Assembly (NCBI GenBank): GCA_007449985.2
Contig: VIIQ02000029.1
Span: forward strand, 336,001-400,000
Source: Desmodesmus armatus
Taxonomy: Eukaryota; Chlorophyta; Chlorophyceae; Sphaeropleales; Scenedesmaceae
DNA length: 64,000 nt
Reading direction: 5' to 3'
The notes below the pieces were generated by a model. It saw only the letters and a program-made list of their open reading frames with translations, had not been told where the DNA came from and made no database searches. The translations under genes and the position numbers were made by a program. Shown here one piece after another: positions 23,201 to 34,068 of the stretch (the first letter of the stretch is position 1; each line of letters starts with the position of its first letter).

Positions 23201-24484
23201 TTCAGTGACTCACTTGGGTATTACATGAGGGTGCCACACCCTCATGTAACACAAAGCCGGTGCTAGGGCGGCCCTAACATGCACTGCAGTATGGCAGGTC
23301 TTATTGGCACGGAATCCAAGAGTCACAGACCGCCGGACTCAGTTGAGCCCGGCGTTCGGTCACCAACAGCATGTGCAAGCACCTTTTAGCTTCTGATTGC
23401 CGGCGCGCGTTGGAAGCGCACTTGCGCACTTGCGCATTTGCACTTTCAAACTGTGTGGGCCAGCGCTGCCAGCGTGTGCGGCACTACCTAAACCAGCTGC
23501 ACTTTGTTTGGGCGGTGCAGGTGGGGTGAGCCTCGCAGGTTGCCAACAGCTGCTATGAGCCTCACAGGTACCAACTGCGGCAGCCAATGGACCTGCACTG
23601 CACCTGTGACAGACACAGCCACGTTGCTGCCCGTCATTATGTCACTGAGGTGAAACACCCTACCTTGATGAACTCCTGCTCATTTTTGTCCATGGTGTAG
23701 CTGGACTGCCAGCGAATGTTGAAGGAGGCTGAGTTGAACCTCCAGCGCAGGCCCTTCCTAATGGCAAAGCCGCTTGCGATCAGCCCAGCCTCTGGGTCAC
23801 ACCCAAAGAGGGACTTGTAGAGCTTGCCATGGACCTGAAGCAGCAGCAGGACCAGGCCTCCGATGCTTGCGGAAGTTCATTCAAGCCAGAGCCTCCAAGG
23901 GGCAGCGCTGCCTGTCTAGTTGATGCCCGGCAATGATTGTGACAGTTCTACTGTTGTACAAGGTATTTGCCTGGCTTCCACGACATCAGTGAATGTTTGT
24001 GAGCCACCCGTCACCAGGTCGCAGTCACCAAGTGAGCCCTGAACCTGGTCAGCCTTACCACCCCGTGAGTGCTGTTGAAAGCCTGGATGTCACGTGTCCT
24101 CCTGAAGTAGATGTAGCCACTCTTGACACGCACACCATTGCACTCCCAGCTTGTGGCAGAGTCCTTGGAGTAGAGCACCATGCCCACATAGTCCTCATCA
24201 GAATCCAATGGGCCCCTTGCTGACCTGCAGCTGATGTTATAGCTATCCAGGACGATATAGTGGTGTTGGTCGAGCCGATTGGACGCCAGGTACTTGACAA
24301 GAACACCTGCCCTAGCATCCACATCTAGCCCTGCAGCCCGCAGGCCTGCCTTCAGGCGTGGGTTCTGTTGCTGCAACTGCTGCTGAAGTACTGTATCTGA
24401 CAGGACCGCCGAGACCGTGAAGCTGCGGAAGCCACACGGCTGTCCGCTTGGCTGGGAGTGGATGCTCATGCTTGAGACAGACAT
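20233..24484 (-). CDS. Gene B: unnamed algal protein with ubiquitin-like C-terminal region
   Basis: Six exons in transcript order, 24059-24484, 23664-23834, 22781-22918, 21983-22132, 20557-20673 and 20233-20376, all phase 0, give 142+57+46+50+39+47 = 381 residues and a TGA. The start is the ATG at 24484. The N-terminal two thirds match paralog C closely (for example WECNGVRVKSGYIYFR and FGCDPEAGLIASGFAIR) and match no family I know. Residues about 212-288 resemble a ubiquitin-like fold: a beta-hairpin (IHFEVLWHTAG), a helix (PPHYLVYQLLLDI), then the GIAADKNEL and GEVLVLK positions. The intron between exons 4 and 5 (20674-21982) is almost exactly a transposon-like element. Gene C has one uninterrupted 89-codon exon there. 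If that intron is spliced the gene is intact; if not, the ubiquitin-like region is broken. Confidence 0.82.
20677..21983 (-). mobile_element. Introner-like element: 1.3-kb inverted-repeat transposon acting as an intron
   Basis: The ends are CGTCTCTAAAAGTT at 20677 and the inverse AACTTTAGAGACG ending at 21983, so there are terminal inverted repeats of about 13 bp with one gap. Both ends are flanked by TG (20675-20676 and 21984-21985), and paralog C has this dinucleotide once, so the target duplication is 2 bp. The outer ~170 bp of each end are packed with GACATC/GATGTC subterminal motifs. The middle (about 20860-21790) has no recognisable transposase, so it is non-autonomous. Read in gene B's direction, the intron's GT comes from the terminal repeat (CGTCTC). 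The AG is formed by the A of the duplicated CA plus the next host G. Confidence 0.85.
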
Positions 24485-24922
24485 CTCTGGCAGACTCTGG
24501 CAGACAGGGGGCGGGGGACGTCAAAATCACAATTGCGTTCCCATTTCTTGTTTGCAGAACAATAGATGATCCCCTTGATTCGGCGTAGCACACGCGAACA
24601 ACTTTCTGGTCGCCGATAAACCCGAGCATTGGACAACGTTGGACGGCGACGGTTCGACCCTTCAGCCAGCATCCCCGCGCATCCAGCAGATCAGCAGTCA
24701 GCCCCGTGCAAACTTCACATGCTGCCGACTTGCGTTGAGCTGTGCGTTGTCTGAACTGCTACGTCAATGCGTTGAAGTTTGGCGTCGTCCAACGTTGTCC
24801 GAGGGTCGGGGGTTTAGTCGGCGGTTGAGGAGCATGATATCGACCGATCGGCACTGACAGCGGCCAAGCGACACCAAACTACATGCACGCTTAGCCACAA
24901 ACTTTCTTATAACGCAAGTCCA
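24485..24922. promoter_or_regulatory. Bidirectional, palindromic promoter region of genes B and C
   Basis: The two start codons are 438 bp apart and face away from each other. The motif GGACAACGTTGGACG occurs at about 24630 on the plus strand and inverted at about 24784. Sequence beyond it (AAACCC with a nearby CGCCGA) is also mirrored. The region therefore looks like the centre of an inverted duplication carrying two copies of one promoter. Confidence 0.6.
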
Positions 24923-25671
24923 ATGACTGACTCGGACTCCGAATCATGTGCGTCGGACAGCAGCATCTACTCCCAGCCCAGCAAGCAGCCTTGTGGCTTC
25001 CGTAGCTTCAAGATCTCGGCTATTCTATCAGATCCACTCTTACAGCAGGAGCTGCAACTGCAGAACCCTCAGCTTAAGGCTGGGTTACTGGCTACAGGTC
25101 TGGATGTTGACGCCAGGGCAGGTGTTCTTGTCAAGTACATGGCCTCAGATCGCCTGGACAGGCAGCATCACTTCATTCTGGATAGCTATAACGTCAGCTG
25201 CATGTCCTCGTGGGGCCCACTAGACCCTGGCGAGGACTACGCTGGCTTGGTGCTGTACTCCAAGGACTCTGCCACAAGCTGGGAGTGCAACGGTGTGCGT
25301 GTGAAGAGCGGCTACATCTACTTCAGGAAGACAGATGACATCCAGTGCTTCAGCAGCGCTCATGGGCAGGTGAGGGCCACTGGAACTCATCGGATGATTT
25401 CAAATGCTTTCGCAATGCTGAGCCAGTGCCAAGCACTGTACAGTGCATCATGCACAATAGCATTGTGTCAGGCAGGGGTACCCCGGGTCAGCCATTTGCT
25501 TGCCGCAGCATCATGCTGCGGTTGATCATGCGTGCTGAGCAGAATGCAACTGCACGCAGTACATACGAGGCCAAGGTGTGGCGCAAAAAGGTTACTAGTA
25601 CTGCCACTAATAGGCCCTAAGGCGTCATTGGTCAGTACTGATACTAGTACTGAAGCCCTCATCGACAAAGA

Positions 25672-25709
<38 letters not shown>

Positions 25710-27307
25710 CAGGTCCATGGCAAGCTGTACCAGTCGCTCTTTGGGTGCGACCCCGAGGCTGGGCTGATTGCAAGCGGCTTTGCCATCAGGAGAGCAGTAG
25801 GGCCTGCGCTGGAGGTTCAACTCTGGCACCTTCAACCACTGGCAGTCCAGCTACACCATGGACGCAAACGAGCAGGAGTTCATCAAGGTGGGTCCAACCC
25901 AGTCAGTGACCCCATCTGATGGCAAATGCCACTATAGAATCCGACCTCTTTGGGCTGTTCACTTGAAGTAAGCATCACCCCAATACAAAGCTGTAGTCTC
26001 GCTAGCGGCTAGTAGCCTGGTTTCCCCATTTTCAGCACATGGTCTGTGCATGCCCACAGTCCATGTGAATGGGGCCCAGTGGCCCACACCTGGCCGGGTG
26101 ACCGTCACTCTAGCTTAGACCGGCTCAGCAAAGATGTACTGGACCCCCCAGGCACGTTCATTGGGCCAGCAGTGCAGCATGCATTGGGTCCCTTACAAAC
26201 TCGGGTTGGTTGGGTGACTGCAAGTTGCCCAGCCTAGAACCCACCACTGGTGCCTGAGGCACATGTGAATTGAATGCTATCCCGTCTCCCGGAGCGGCTA
26301 TCACGAATTGCATTGGGTGTTGCTGCACGGTGCTGTCCAGGAGTTTGCTGCCTCGGGCAAGAAGGTTCACACCATCGCTGATGCGCCTGAGAAGCGACTT
26401 GCAGGCATGTGGAAGCACATGGTGAACCACATGAAGGACATGTTGGGCAGCCGATTGATAGCGGAGGTGGGTTGTGTCCGGTGCCATCACTTTGGCAGTA
26501 AACAGCTGAGTCAGCTGAACCAACAGTAAAGAAGGTAGCCACGTGGCAATGCACTGCCTTGCGCAATGGCTGCTGCCGTGCGCTGTGCCCAACCAGCCTT
26601 CAAGTTGGTACACCCAAGTGCCAGTGCAGGGTGCCGCACCAAGTGCGGCCAATTCTGTGGTCCCGGGGCCCTGGTACACTGGACCATCACACACGTGCAT
26701 AAGCTCTGTGCAGTGACTAGTCACCTTGGCAGGCCCCCTCTTGTTGTGCACATACAGTTGCATTCATTGTGGCACAGAGCCCAGCTAGCCTACCACATGT
26801 ATCTGCGCTGAAACAGGCATCTGCCAGCCTGGCCCACTGAGTGATCCCCTACCTGGCCGTCAGGCTTTGGTATGCATGGTTCCCAATACTGTTGGTACCG
26901 GAACAATAGTGCAGCTGAGCTGCACTGGCACTTGTGGCACCAGCAGCTCATGCCTCCTTTTTGGAAGCTTCTTATGCAGCCATTTTGACTTCAATGCAGG
27001 CCCAGGAGCAGCTGTTTGCTGGCAATGGCGCTGCGTCAAACACAATCCAGTTCGAGGTGCTAACTGATTGCGCCGGTCCAACCTGGATCAAATTGGAGAG
27101 GCCTCCCCACTACCTTGTCTACCAGCTGCTGGTAGACATCCAGGCCCTGACAGGCCTCCCTGCTGACAAGGTGGAGCTGCATACTCTTACCCGCGTACTG
27201 GCATGGCACGACCGCCTGGGAAGTGCTGGCGTGGTGGATGGCGAGCTGCTGGCGCTGGTCTTGCGGGTGCGTAATGCACAACTGGAGAGGTCTAGAGTCT
27301 CCACAAT

Positions 27308-28877
27308 TGTGGTACTAGCATGAGTGCTAGCCACAACTGTGAGTACACTGCGGTGGTAACTGGTGCCTGTCCCACAACGTGCCTCCACACGCCTTGTGAT
27401 CGATAAGGATGCTGTGTGCTTTGCAACGGCAGGCTCCGACAGACCACACGGGTGCACACAGTGGTCAACATGCATACTGGGCACCCCTTGATTGATGCCA
27501 TCACCAGGCCTTGTTCTCTGCCAGCCCTGCAGCACCCACCGGCTGGGATCGGTGTGTCTACTGCTGTGGCAAGCTGTGGCGTTTTCACGTTGACTAGGGG
27601 TGTCCTTGTGTTCCAAGTGCACTCTGTAGTTGTTCTCTACATGGCTGTTGTTGTTGCTAGTGATTGCATGTTTGACGAGCATGCGGCACCCTCTGGCAGG
27701 TCTGCGAGTGCCGGTTTGCTACTGTTGTACTGTCCCCCGACCCCGGTCTGATTGGGCTAAAAGCTCACGAGGCAGCTGCAAGCTGCCAAACTGCCCTACT
27801 TGAGATCATGAATTAATACAAGTGGCTGCCAGAAGCAGCTGTGTGGTCCTGGGTTTCCTGTCACAGGTGACTTGGCACCTGCTGCTGTCACTGCTACTGT
27901 TGACTTGACCATAGCTCAAGCACGAGCCTCTCCGCTCCGGCGCTGAGCTGTTTTAGACTCATACGTGCATTTAGCGTTGTTGACGATGGTTGATACTTTG
28001 CATTGAGGCCAGTAAGTGTGGCACCAGCACGACACTACGAGCATCATACTCGGGTCTGGTCTTGCATGCATCTGTCCACCTGTCGTCGCCTGTCATATGC
28101 ATTGTTGTGTAGTTGCATATGTTTCAACCGATTTTCTCGGTTGCAACATTGTCATTTCATGGTTGCGCGTTCTTCTGGGACCGCAGGTCCCACCCTGCAT
28201 ATAGTTGTTGCCTGACGACGTATTCCCAACTATATTTGTAGTTCTGCGGAAGTGAGAAATGAGCCGAAAATCTTGGCTTCACCTTGCCCGGGCTGTTGTG
28301 GCCCCGCGCAGTGATTACAGCTATTTTGGGAGTCGTCTGCTGCATATTGCATGCCGTTTTGTTGTTGTGGAAGCTAGCGGAAAGTGTCGCCCAGGCCTAT
28401 ATAAGGCGGGCCGTTCGCTGCTTTTCCAAGCAGACAAGCAGAGTCTGAACAGATAAAATCTGCCAACAAGTTACCAACGTGCATCGACACGCCCTGTTGT
28501 AACATTACAACTCTTTCCAAGCCTTGAAAGTTCCTGGTTTCCTTGATACCGGCCTCGGCCTTCTACTGTCTCGATCCTGCTGTGCTGTGCTAGTGCCAGC
28601 CTGTACCTGACTTGAGTGCTTCGCACACACCAGCCTGTTTCCCTGAGTGCAGAGACACTCACGAGCACCAAAGCAGTTGTCCCCTGTCTCAAAGTGCCCA
28701 CACTAGACCCTTGAGGAAGGACCAGGGTCAGGGAGTGGACCCAAGTGCCAGCCAGACCTGAGACCCCCCCAGCAGAAAGCAGCGTAGCACCCCTCTCCCC
28801 CTCTGCTGCTGCCCTGCCGCACTGCCGCCACCCTCCCAGGCTGTGCACTCCCCGTCGCCCCGCCCCCGTCCAATCGC
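27308..28877 (+). repeat. 5' LTR
   Basis: Begins TGTGGTACTAGC. It matches the 3' LTR base for base except for a few sites, for example GTGGTCAAC here against GTGATCAAC there. It ends CAATCGC and lacks the final GCCACA present in the other two copies. Confidence 0.92.
28398..28405 (+). promoter_or_regulatory. TATA box in 5' LTR
   Basis: TATATAAG, likely driving the element's transcript; the gag start codon is about 750 bp downstream. Confidence 0.6.
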
Positions 28878-28897
28878 TGGTAGCGGAGAACGCTACC
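28878..28897 (+). promoter_or_regulatory. Primer-binding-site position with a 7-bp stem
   Basis: Directly after the LTR comes TGG, the usual start of a tRNA-complementary primer site. The next bases form a perfect hairpin: GGTAGCG, loop GAGAA, CGCTACC. I could not match it to a tRNA. Confidence 0.5.
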
Positions 28898-28934
28898 GGA
28901 GACAACGATCTTCGCCTGTGCCTTTGGCAAGCCT

Positions 28935-29130
28935 TCAATTACGCTTCCACTGCCTACTACCCCGCTACTGTACCCCTCTGACTACGGCAACCCCTTGACT
29001 ACGCTTCCACTGCATTCTACCCTGCTACCCCCCTTCTGATTCTGACAACCCCTACATCACGCTTCCACTACCAACCTTTCTTCCTACGGCAACCGTACAC
29101 CACGCTTCCACTGCCTACTGACATCACTAC
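28935..29130 (+). repeat. Imperfect tandem repeats in the gag leader
   Basis: The phrase ACGCTTCCACT recurs four times (about 28940, 29000, 29059 and 29102), each set in similar CCTACT/CCCCTA context. The repeats lie between the LTR and the gag start codon. Confidence 0.7.
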
Positions 29131-29152
29131 CGACAACACCCTGACTACCGTC

Positions 29153-31447
29153 ATGGACACCACCGGTTACAACCAAGCTATGCCTCCTCTGCAGGCCCTG
29201 AACGCCATCGCAACATATGATGGTAAGAAGGACCCAGATGCATGGCTCAACTGCATCCAGGCCATAGCCGACCTGTACAATTGGTCAGACGATCTCTGCC
29301 TGGAAATTGCACGGGTACGGCTGACTGGCCCTGCCTGGAACTGGGCTCAATCGCGCCAGTTTCCCACCTGGACTGCTTTTCAGCAGCAACTAGAGTCTCG
29401 CTATGGTGAAACCAAAGAGTCTGCCATAGCCAGGCTGGAATGCTGCCGCCAGTACCCCTCTGAGTCCGTCAAGGATTTTGCAGACAGGTACCTGTACAAT
29501 GCAGAAAAGGCAGGACGTGTTGAGGATGAGGCGCTGGTTTACAACTTCATACAAAGGCTGCAATCAGACCTCAAGCTTGAGGTGGCCCGTCAGCGCCTGC
29601 ACAGTATTGAAGAGATTGTCACGTTCTGCAATTTCTGGAAGGGCCTGCTGCAAGGCAACGAGGAGAACAGCGACCCGTCTGGCCCTTTGGAGTATGGATT
29701 TATCCCTCGCCCCCAGGCTTTTGCAGGCCCCCCTCGCCGCCCTGAGTTCAAGCCAAGAGACCAGGGCCGCAGGGCACCACCCTACAGGCCACCCCCTCTG
29801 CGTGACAACACCCACCGTGGCCCCAATGGTGCCCCCAGGGCTGACTACAGGCCCCCCTTCAAGCCCAACAGTTGCTCACCTGCGCCCACGGCTGCTCCCA
29901 CTGGCGCTGCTATCGACGAGCTGGCCGCACATTTCAAGCGCCTTGAGATGCATCTTCTGCACCAGATGCAAGACCAGGACCAAGAGATCCGCACCCTGCG
30001 TTCTGCCCTGAACCAAGAGAGGGAGCAGCAGCCAACAACAGGGCAGTACAACAAAATGCTGCCTCTTAATGATGACGAGGTGTGCAACCCAGAGGCATCT
30101 GATGATGACAATGACATTGACTATGAGTTGCTGGCCTCGTTACTGGGCCCGGGCACGTCTTCTACTGATGCTGAGCCGCCGTACGCCCCAGCTGAGTCCA
30201 CAGCGCTCACCCCTCCTGGTGCGGCCAAGCCTTCTGACCTCCAATTTCAAGAGACTGGTGAGGCAGATAGACGCAATCCAGTCCAGCGCCAACCCTACTA
30301 TGCAGCATCCCACTTGCCTGCCAGCAACCAGCCTGCGGCCACTGCTGCTGCAACCAAGCCCAGAGCTACTGGTTCAAGCTGTTACCTGCTGCATGATGCA
30401 GCCATACTGGACTCAAGGCACCCACACCAAACCCCAGCACAGGCTCCACGCCCGGCGGCCTCACCTGTCCAGCTCTCCTACCAAGACACCCAGAGGCTGT
30501 ACACAAGCCCGCCTGCCCAGAGCCTGCCCGATGGCACCACCTGCACCGTAACGGCAACAGTGAACGGCAAGCAGGTTGACAGCGTAGTGGACACAAGCAT
30601 CACCACTACCACTATCACACTGGACTGCCTGCGCCGGCTGGACCTGGACTCATTGATGGACCCCAGCATATACAAGTGCCTGAAAGCTGATGGCCGCGTC
30701 ACAGCTGGCAAGCTGCCCCCAGCATCCCTGCCAGAGCCCTCAGACGAAGCCTACCTACCAAACACCCCTGCACAGCCTAGCTCCAGCTACGCTGCTGCCA
30801 CGGGCCAACCTTCAGTGGATGATGACCTGGGGTACAGTGATCCCTTGGCTGACATGGACCCTGAGGGGCCAAGTACTGCCTCTCTAACAGCTACTGCTGC
30901 AAACACCGCCCATCAGGCAAGCCTGCAGTCACACGCGGCAGCACACATAAATGATACAGTGGCTGCGTCTCAATACCTGACCATGGACGACGTTACCGGC
31001 ACCATTGAGACAAACGAGTCCCTGGAAGCCCTCAGTGCAGCTGTGCAAGCCGGCCTGATGGACATCGTCATGGAGGGTGACACCTACCTTGATCCCCAGG
31101 CTGCACACATGAGGCGTGAACGTGATGTCACGCGCTTTGAGACAGCTATGGACACAGAGAGCGACATGAGTATTGAAGGTCCCAGTATACTCACCCCCCA
31201 GATCACCTTCTTCCCAAGCTTGCTCAGCGTCAGCCATGCTATTGCTGCCAGCGCTGAAGCCCCTACTGCCCTCCAAGGGCAAGTGACCTGCACTGCAACC
31301 CTCAACGAGCTCAGCCGCCTGCACACCTCATCCTTCCTGCAACAGAACAATGCAGGCAACTGTCAGGAGGCAGTAATCATCTTTGACCCAGGAGGATGCC
31401 AACGCCCTGCCCTTGACGGGGCTGTCTGCAGCCCCCAACCCCTCTAA
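29153..31447 (+). CDS. gag: Retrotransposon Gag-like polyprotein with degenerate protease region
   Basis: A 764-residue single-exon frame. Residues ~20-160 fit a Ty3-type retrotransposon Gag: DAWLNCIQAI, then LTGPAWNWAQ, then WTAFQQQLESRYGE and DFADRYLYN, the W/F spacing of the Retrotrans_gag family that forms the particle shell. A Pro/Arg-rich stretch and a probable coiled coil (HFKRLEMHLLHQMQDQDQEI) follow. No CCHC zinc knuckle is present. Around residue 475 a segment (VNGKQVDSVVDTSITTTTIT) aligns with the retropepsin active site, but the DTG/DSG triad reads DTS, so protease activity is doubtful. The rest is low complexity. No polymerase follows before the 3' LTR. Confidence 0.88.
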   Translation: MDTTGYNQAMPPLQALNAIATYDGKKDPDAWLNCIQAIADLYNWSDDLCLEIARVRLTGPAWNWAQSRQFPTWTAFQQQLESRYGETKESAIARLECCRQYPSESVKDFADRYLYNAEKAGRVEDEALVYNFIQRLQSDLKLEVARQRLHSIEEIVTFCNFWKGLLQGNEENSDPSGPLEYGFIPRPQAFAGPPRRPEFKPRDQGRRAPPYRPPPLRDNTHRGPNGAPRADYRPPFKPNSCSPAPTAAPTGAAIDELAAHFKRLEMHLLHQMQDQDQEIRTLRSALNQEREQQPTTGQYNKMLPLNDDEVCNPEASDDDNDIDYELLASLLGPGTSSTDAEPPYAPAESTALTPPGAAKPSDLQFQETGEADRRNPVQRQPYYAASHLPASNQPAATAAATKPRATGSSCYLLHDAAILDSRHPHQTPAQAPRPAASPVQLSYQDTQRLYTSPPAQSLPDGTTCTVTATVNGKQVDSVVDTSITTTTITLDCLRRLDLDSLMDPSIYKCLKADGRVTAGKLPPASLPEPSDEAYLPNTPAQPSSSYAAATGQPSVDDDLGYSDPLADMDPEGPSTASLTATAANTAHQASLQSHAAAHINDTVAASQYLTMDDVTGTIETNESLEALSAAVQAGLMDIVMEGDTYLDPQAAHMRRERDVTRFETAMDTESDMSIEGPSILTPQITFFPSLLSVSHAIAASAEAPTALQGQVTCTATLNELSRLHTSSFLQQNNAGNCQEAVIIFDPGGCQRPALDGAVCSPQPL

Positions 31448-31863
31448 CCTTGCCATGCAGGCCGGCTCCCCCTTGTCCTTTGTTGACACACATGATGCCA
31501 GTCGCTGGCTGCCCTGATGACATTGTCACCATAGCCAAGTGTATGCGTACCTCAGATGGCCCGTGGCATCATAAGAAGCCCTGGCATACATCGCGCTCAT
31601 GGTGAAGGTGACGGATGATCAGCTTGTCGGAGCAGGGCTGGGGACCAGCCCTTTCATCCAGGGGAGCTGTTCACTGCATACCATTTGAGGCCAAGTTTGT
31701 GTTTCCAAGCCTGATGTACACTACAACCCCTGGACAATCTGCCGATTGACTTGATTTGACTAGGTGTGGACCGCATTTTTGACTAGTGTTGTGCCAACAA
31801 AGTGCTTAGGTGCATTAGGATGCGGCCTGGGACAGGCCTTCTTTTGGTGTGGCCTGCCACAGC
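31448..31863 (+). other. Untranslated 3' part of the retroelement body
   Basis: 416 bp between the gag stop and the 3' LTR. No open frame of note and no clear polypurine tract next to the LTR. Confidence 0.6.
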
Positions 31864-33440
31864 TGTGGTACTAGCATGAGTGCTAGCCACAACTGTGAGT
31901 ACACTGCGGTGGTAACTGGTGCCTGTCCCACAACGTGCCTCCACACGCCTTGTGATCGATAAGGATGCTGTGTGCTTTGCAACGGCAGGCTCCGACAGAC
32001 CACACGGGTGCACACAGTGATCAACATGCATACTGGGCACCCCTTGATTGATGCCATCACCAGGCCTTGTTCTCTGCCAGCCCTGCAGCACCCACCGGCT
32101 GGGATCGGTGTGTCTACTGCTGTGGCAAGCTGTGGCGTTTTCACGTTGACTAGGGGTGTCCTTGTGTTCCAAGTGCACTCTGTAGTTGTTCTCTACATGG
32201 CTGTTGTTGTTGCTAGTGATTGCATGTTTGACGAGCATGCGGCACCCTCTGGCAGGTCTGCGAGTGCCGGTTTGCTACTGTTGTACTGTCCCCCGACCCC
32301 GGTCTGATTGGGCTAAAAGCTCACGAGGCAGCTGCAAGCTGCCAAACTGCCCTACTTGAGATCATGAATTAATACAAGTGGCTGCCAGAAGCAGCTGTGT
32401 GGTCCTGGGTTTCCTGTCACAGGTGACTTGGCACCTGCTGCTGTCACTGCTACTGTTGACTTGACCATAGCTCAAGCACGAGCCTCTCCGCTCCGGCGCT
32501 GAGCTGTTTTAGACTCATACGTGCATTTAGCGTTGTTGACGATGGTTGATACTTTGCATTGAGGCCAGTAAGTGTGGCACCAGCACGACACTACGAGCAT
32601 CATACTCGGGTCTGGTCTTGCATGCATCTGTCCACCTGTCGTCGCCTGTCATATGCATTGTTGTGTAGTTGCATATGTTTCAACCGATTTTCTCGGTTGC
32701 AACATTGTCATTTCATGGTTGCGCGTTCTTCTGGGACCGCAGGTCCCACCCTGCATATAGTTGTTGCCTGACGACGTATTCCCAACTATATTTGTAGTTC
32801 TGCGGAAGTGAGAAATGAGCCGAAAATCTTGGCTTCACCTTGCCCGGGCTGTTGTGGCCCCGCGCAGTGATTACAGCTATTTTGGGAGTCGTCTGCTGCA
32901 TATTGCATGCCGTTTTGTTGTTGTGGAAGCTAGCGGAAAGTGTCGCCCAGGCCTATATAAGGCGGGCCGTTCGCTGCTTTTCCAAGCAGACAAGCAGAGT
33001 CTGAACAGATAAAAATCTGCCAACAAGTTACCAACGTGCATCGACACGCCCTGTTGTAACATTACAACTCTTTCCAAGCCTTGAAAGTTCCTGGTTTCCT
33101 TGATACCGGCCTCGGCCTTCTACTGTCTCGATCCTGCTGTGCTGTGCTAGTGCCAGCCTGTACCTGACTTGAGTGCTTCGCACACACCAGCCTGTTTCCC
33201 TGAGTGCAGAGACACTCACGAGCACCAAAGCAGTTGTCCCCTGTCTCAAAGTGCCCACACTAGACCCTTGAGGAAGGACCAGGGTCAGGGAGTGGACCCA
33301 AGTGCCAGCCAGACCTGAGACCCCCCCAGCAGAAAGCAGCGTAGCACCCCTCTCCCCCTCTGCTGCTGCCCTGCCGCACTGCCGCCACCCTCCCAGGCTG
33401 TGCACTCCCCGTCGCCCCGCCCCCGTCCAATCGCGCCACA
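31864..33440 (+). repeat. 3' LTR
   Basis: TGTGG at 31864 to CCACA at 33440. Its TATA box is at 32954-32961. Near-identical to the 5' LTR. Confidence 0.92.
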
Positions 33441-34068
33441 AATGCACTGATGCAGCTCCCATCTGTTCTGTCTTTCGTGACTGCACTGTGCCTGAAGTGA
33501 TTGCAATGTGCCTGCAGTGCACAGCCCTTTGGTTGCCAACTTGGCACGAGGCTCGTGAATAGTTACTCAGTAGTTGCGCAACTACTGAGTCAGTACAATG
33601 CGTATGGTTTTCTTCAAGTGAGCTGGAGTCTCACGCGATCTCACGTGATGGTCTAGCACTGCCGGCAGCTCCGTTGGAGTCATTGAGATGATTGCATAGT
33701 ACAAGGACTGCACAGCTGCGCAGGAGCTGCAATCAAAACTAGTCACAATGTGGATGTAACGACTTCAAGTCGTTTTGACTGATTGAATTTTTCGAAGATG
33801 TCTTGCTAACCAGTTCTATCTGCCCTGCTGTTGCCATTGCATTACCTCAACAGGTCAAGACTCTTGAGCAGATTCTGCGGGCACCCCAGCTCGAAGCTCC
33901 CAACCACGCCCGCTTGGCTGACTACCTGAGTAAGCAGCTGTCACTGACAATGTGACGAGCCAGAAGGGGGGAAGGGTGACAGTTCAGCTTGCCGTCGCTA
34001 AGGAACCTATTGCCCCAGTTCCTCTGAAGCAGGTTGGCGGTGTTCCTGCTGCATGGTTTTGATAAGTG

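Larger units (their letters stand above)
27308..33440 (+). mobile_element. Non-autonomous LTR retrotransposon with gag only (TR-GAG type)
   Basis: Two nearly identical ~1.57-kb LTRs enclose about 3 kb with one 764-codon gag-like frame and no reverse transcriptase, RNase H or integrase. The triplet AAT flanks both sides (27305-27307 and 33441-33443). It sits in sense orientation in the last intron of gene C. The near-identity of the LTRs points to a recent insertion. It must depend on enzymes from another element. Confidence 0.92.
24923..33955 (+). pseudogene. Gene C: paralog of gene B, probably decayed
   Basis: Exons 24923-25369, 25713-25887, 26341-26466, 27000-27266 and 33854-33955 match gene B's exons in order. 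Exon 2 is 175 bp against 171 in B. After GFAIR it carries seven extra bases near 25791-25800 and lacks one codon further on, so the frame is lost, although the amino acids resume in another frame (GLRWRFN, then YTMDANEQEFIK). The acceptor for exon 3 in B reads GCAG; in C the matching bases read GCAC, so splicing would move to the next AG and drop four residues. Exon 4 is a single 89-codon exon, equal to B's exons 4 and 5 together. The last intron (27267-33853) holds a 6.1-kb LTR element. The last exon (VKTLEQILRAP, then a stop at 33953) still matches B's start VQSFQLILQQ. A sequencing error at the frameshift cannot be excluded. Confidence 0.75.
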
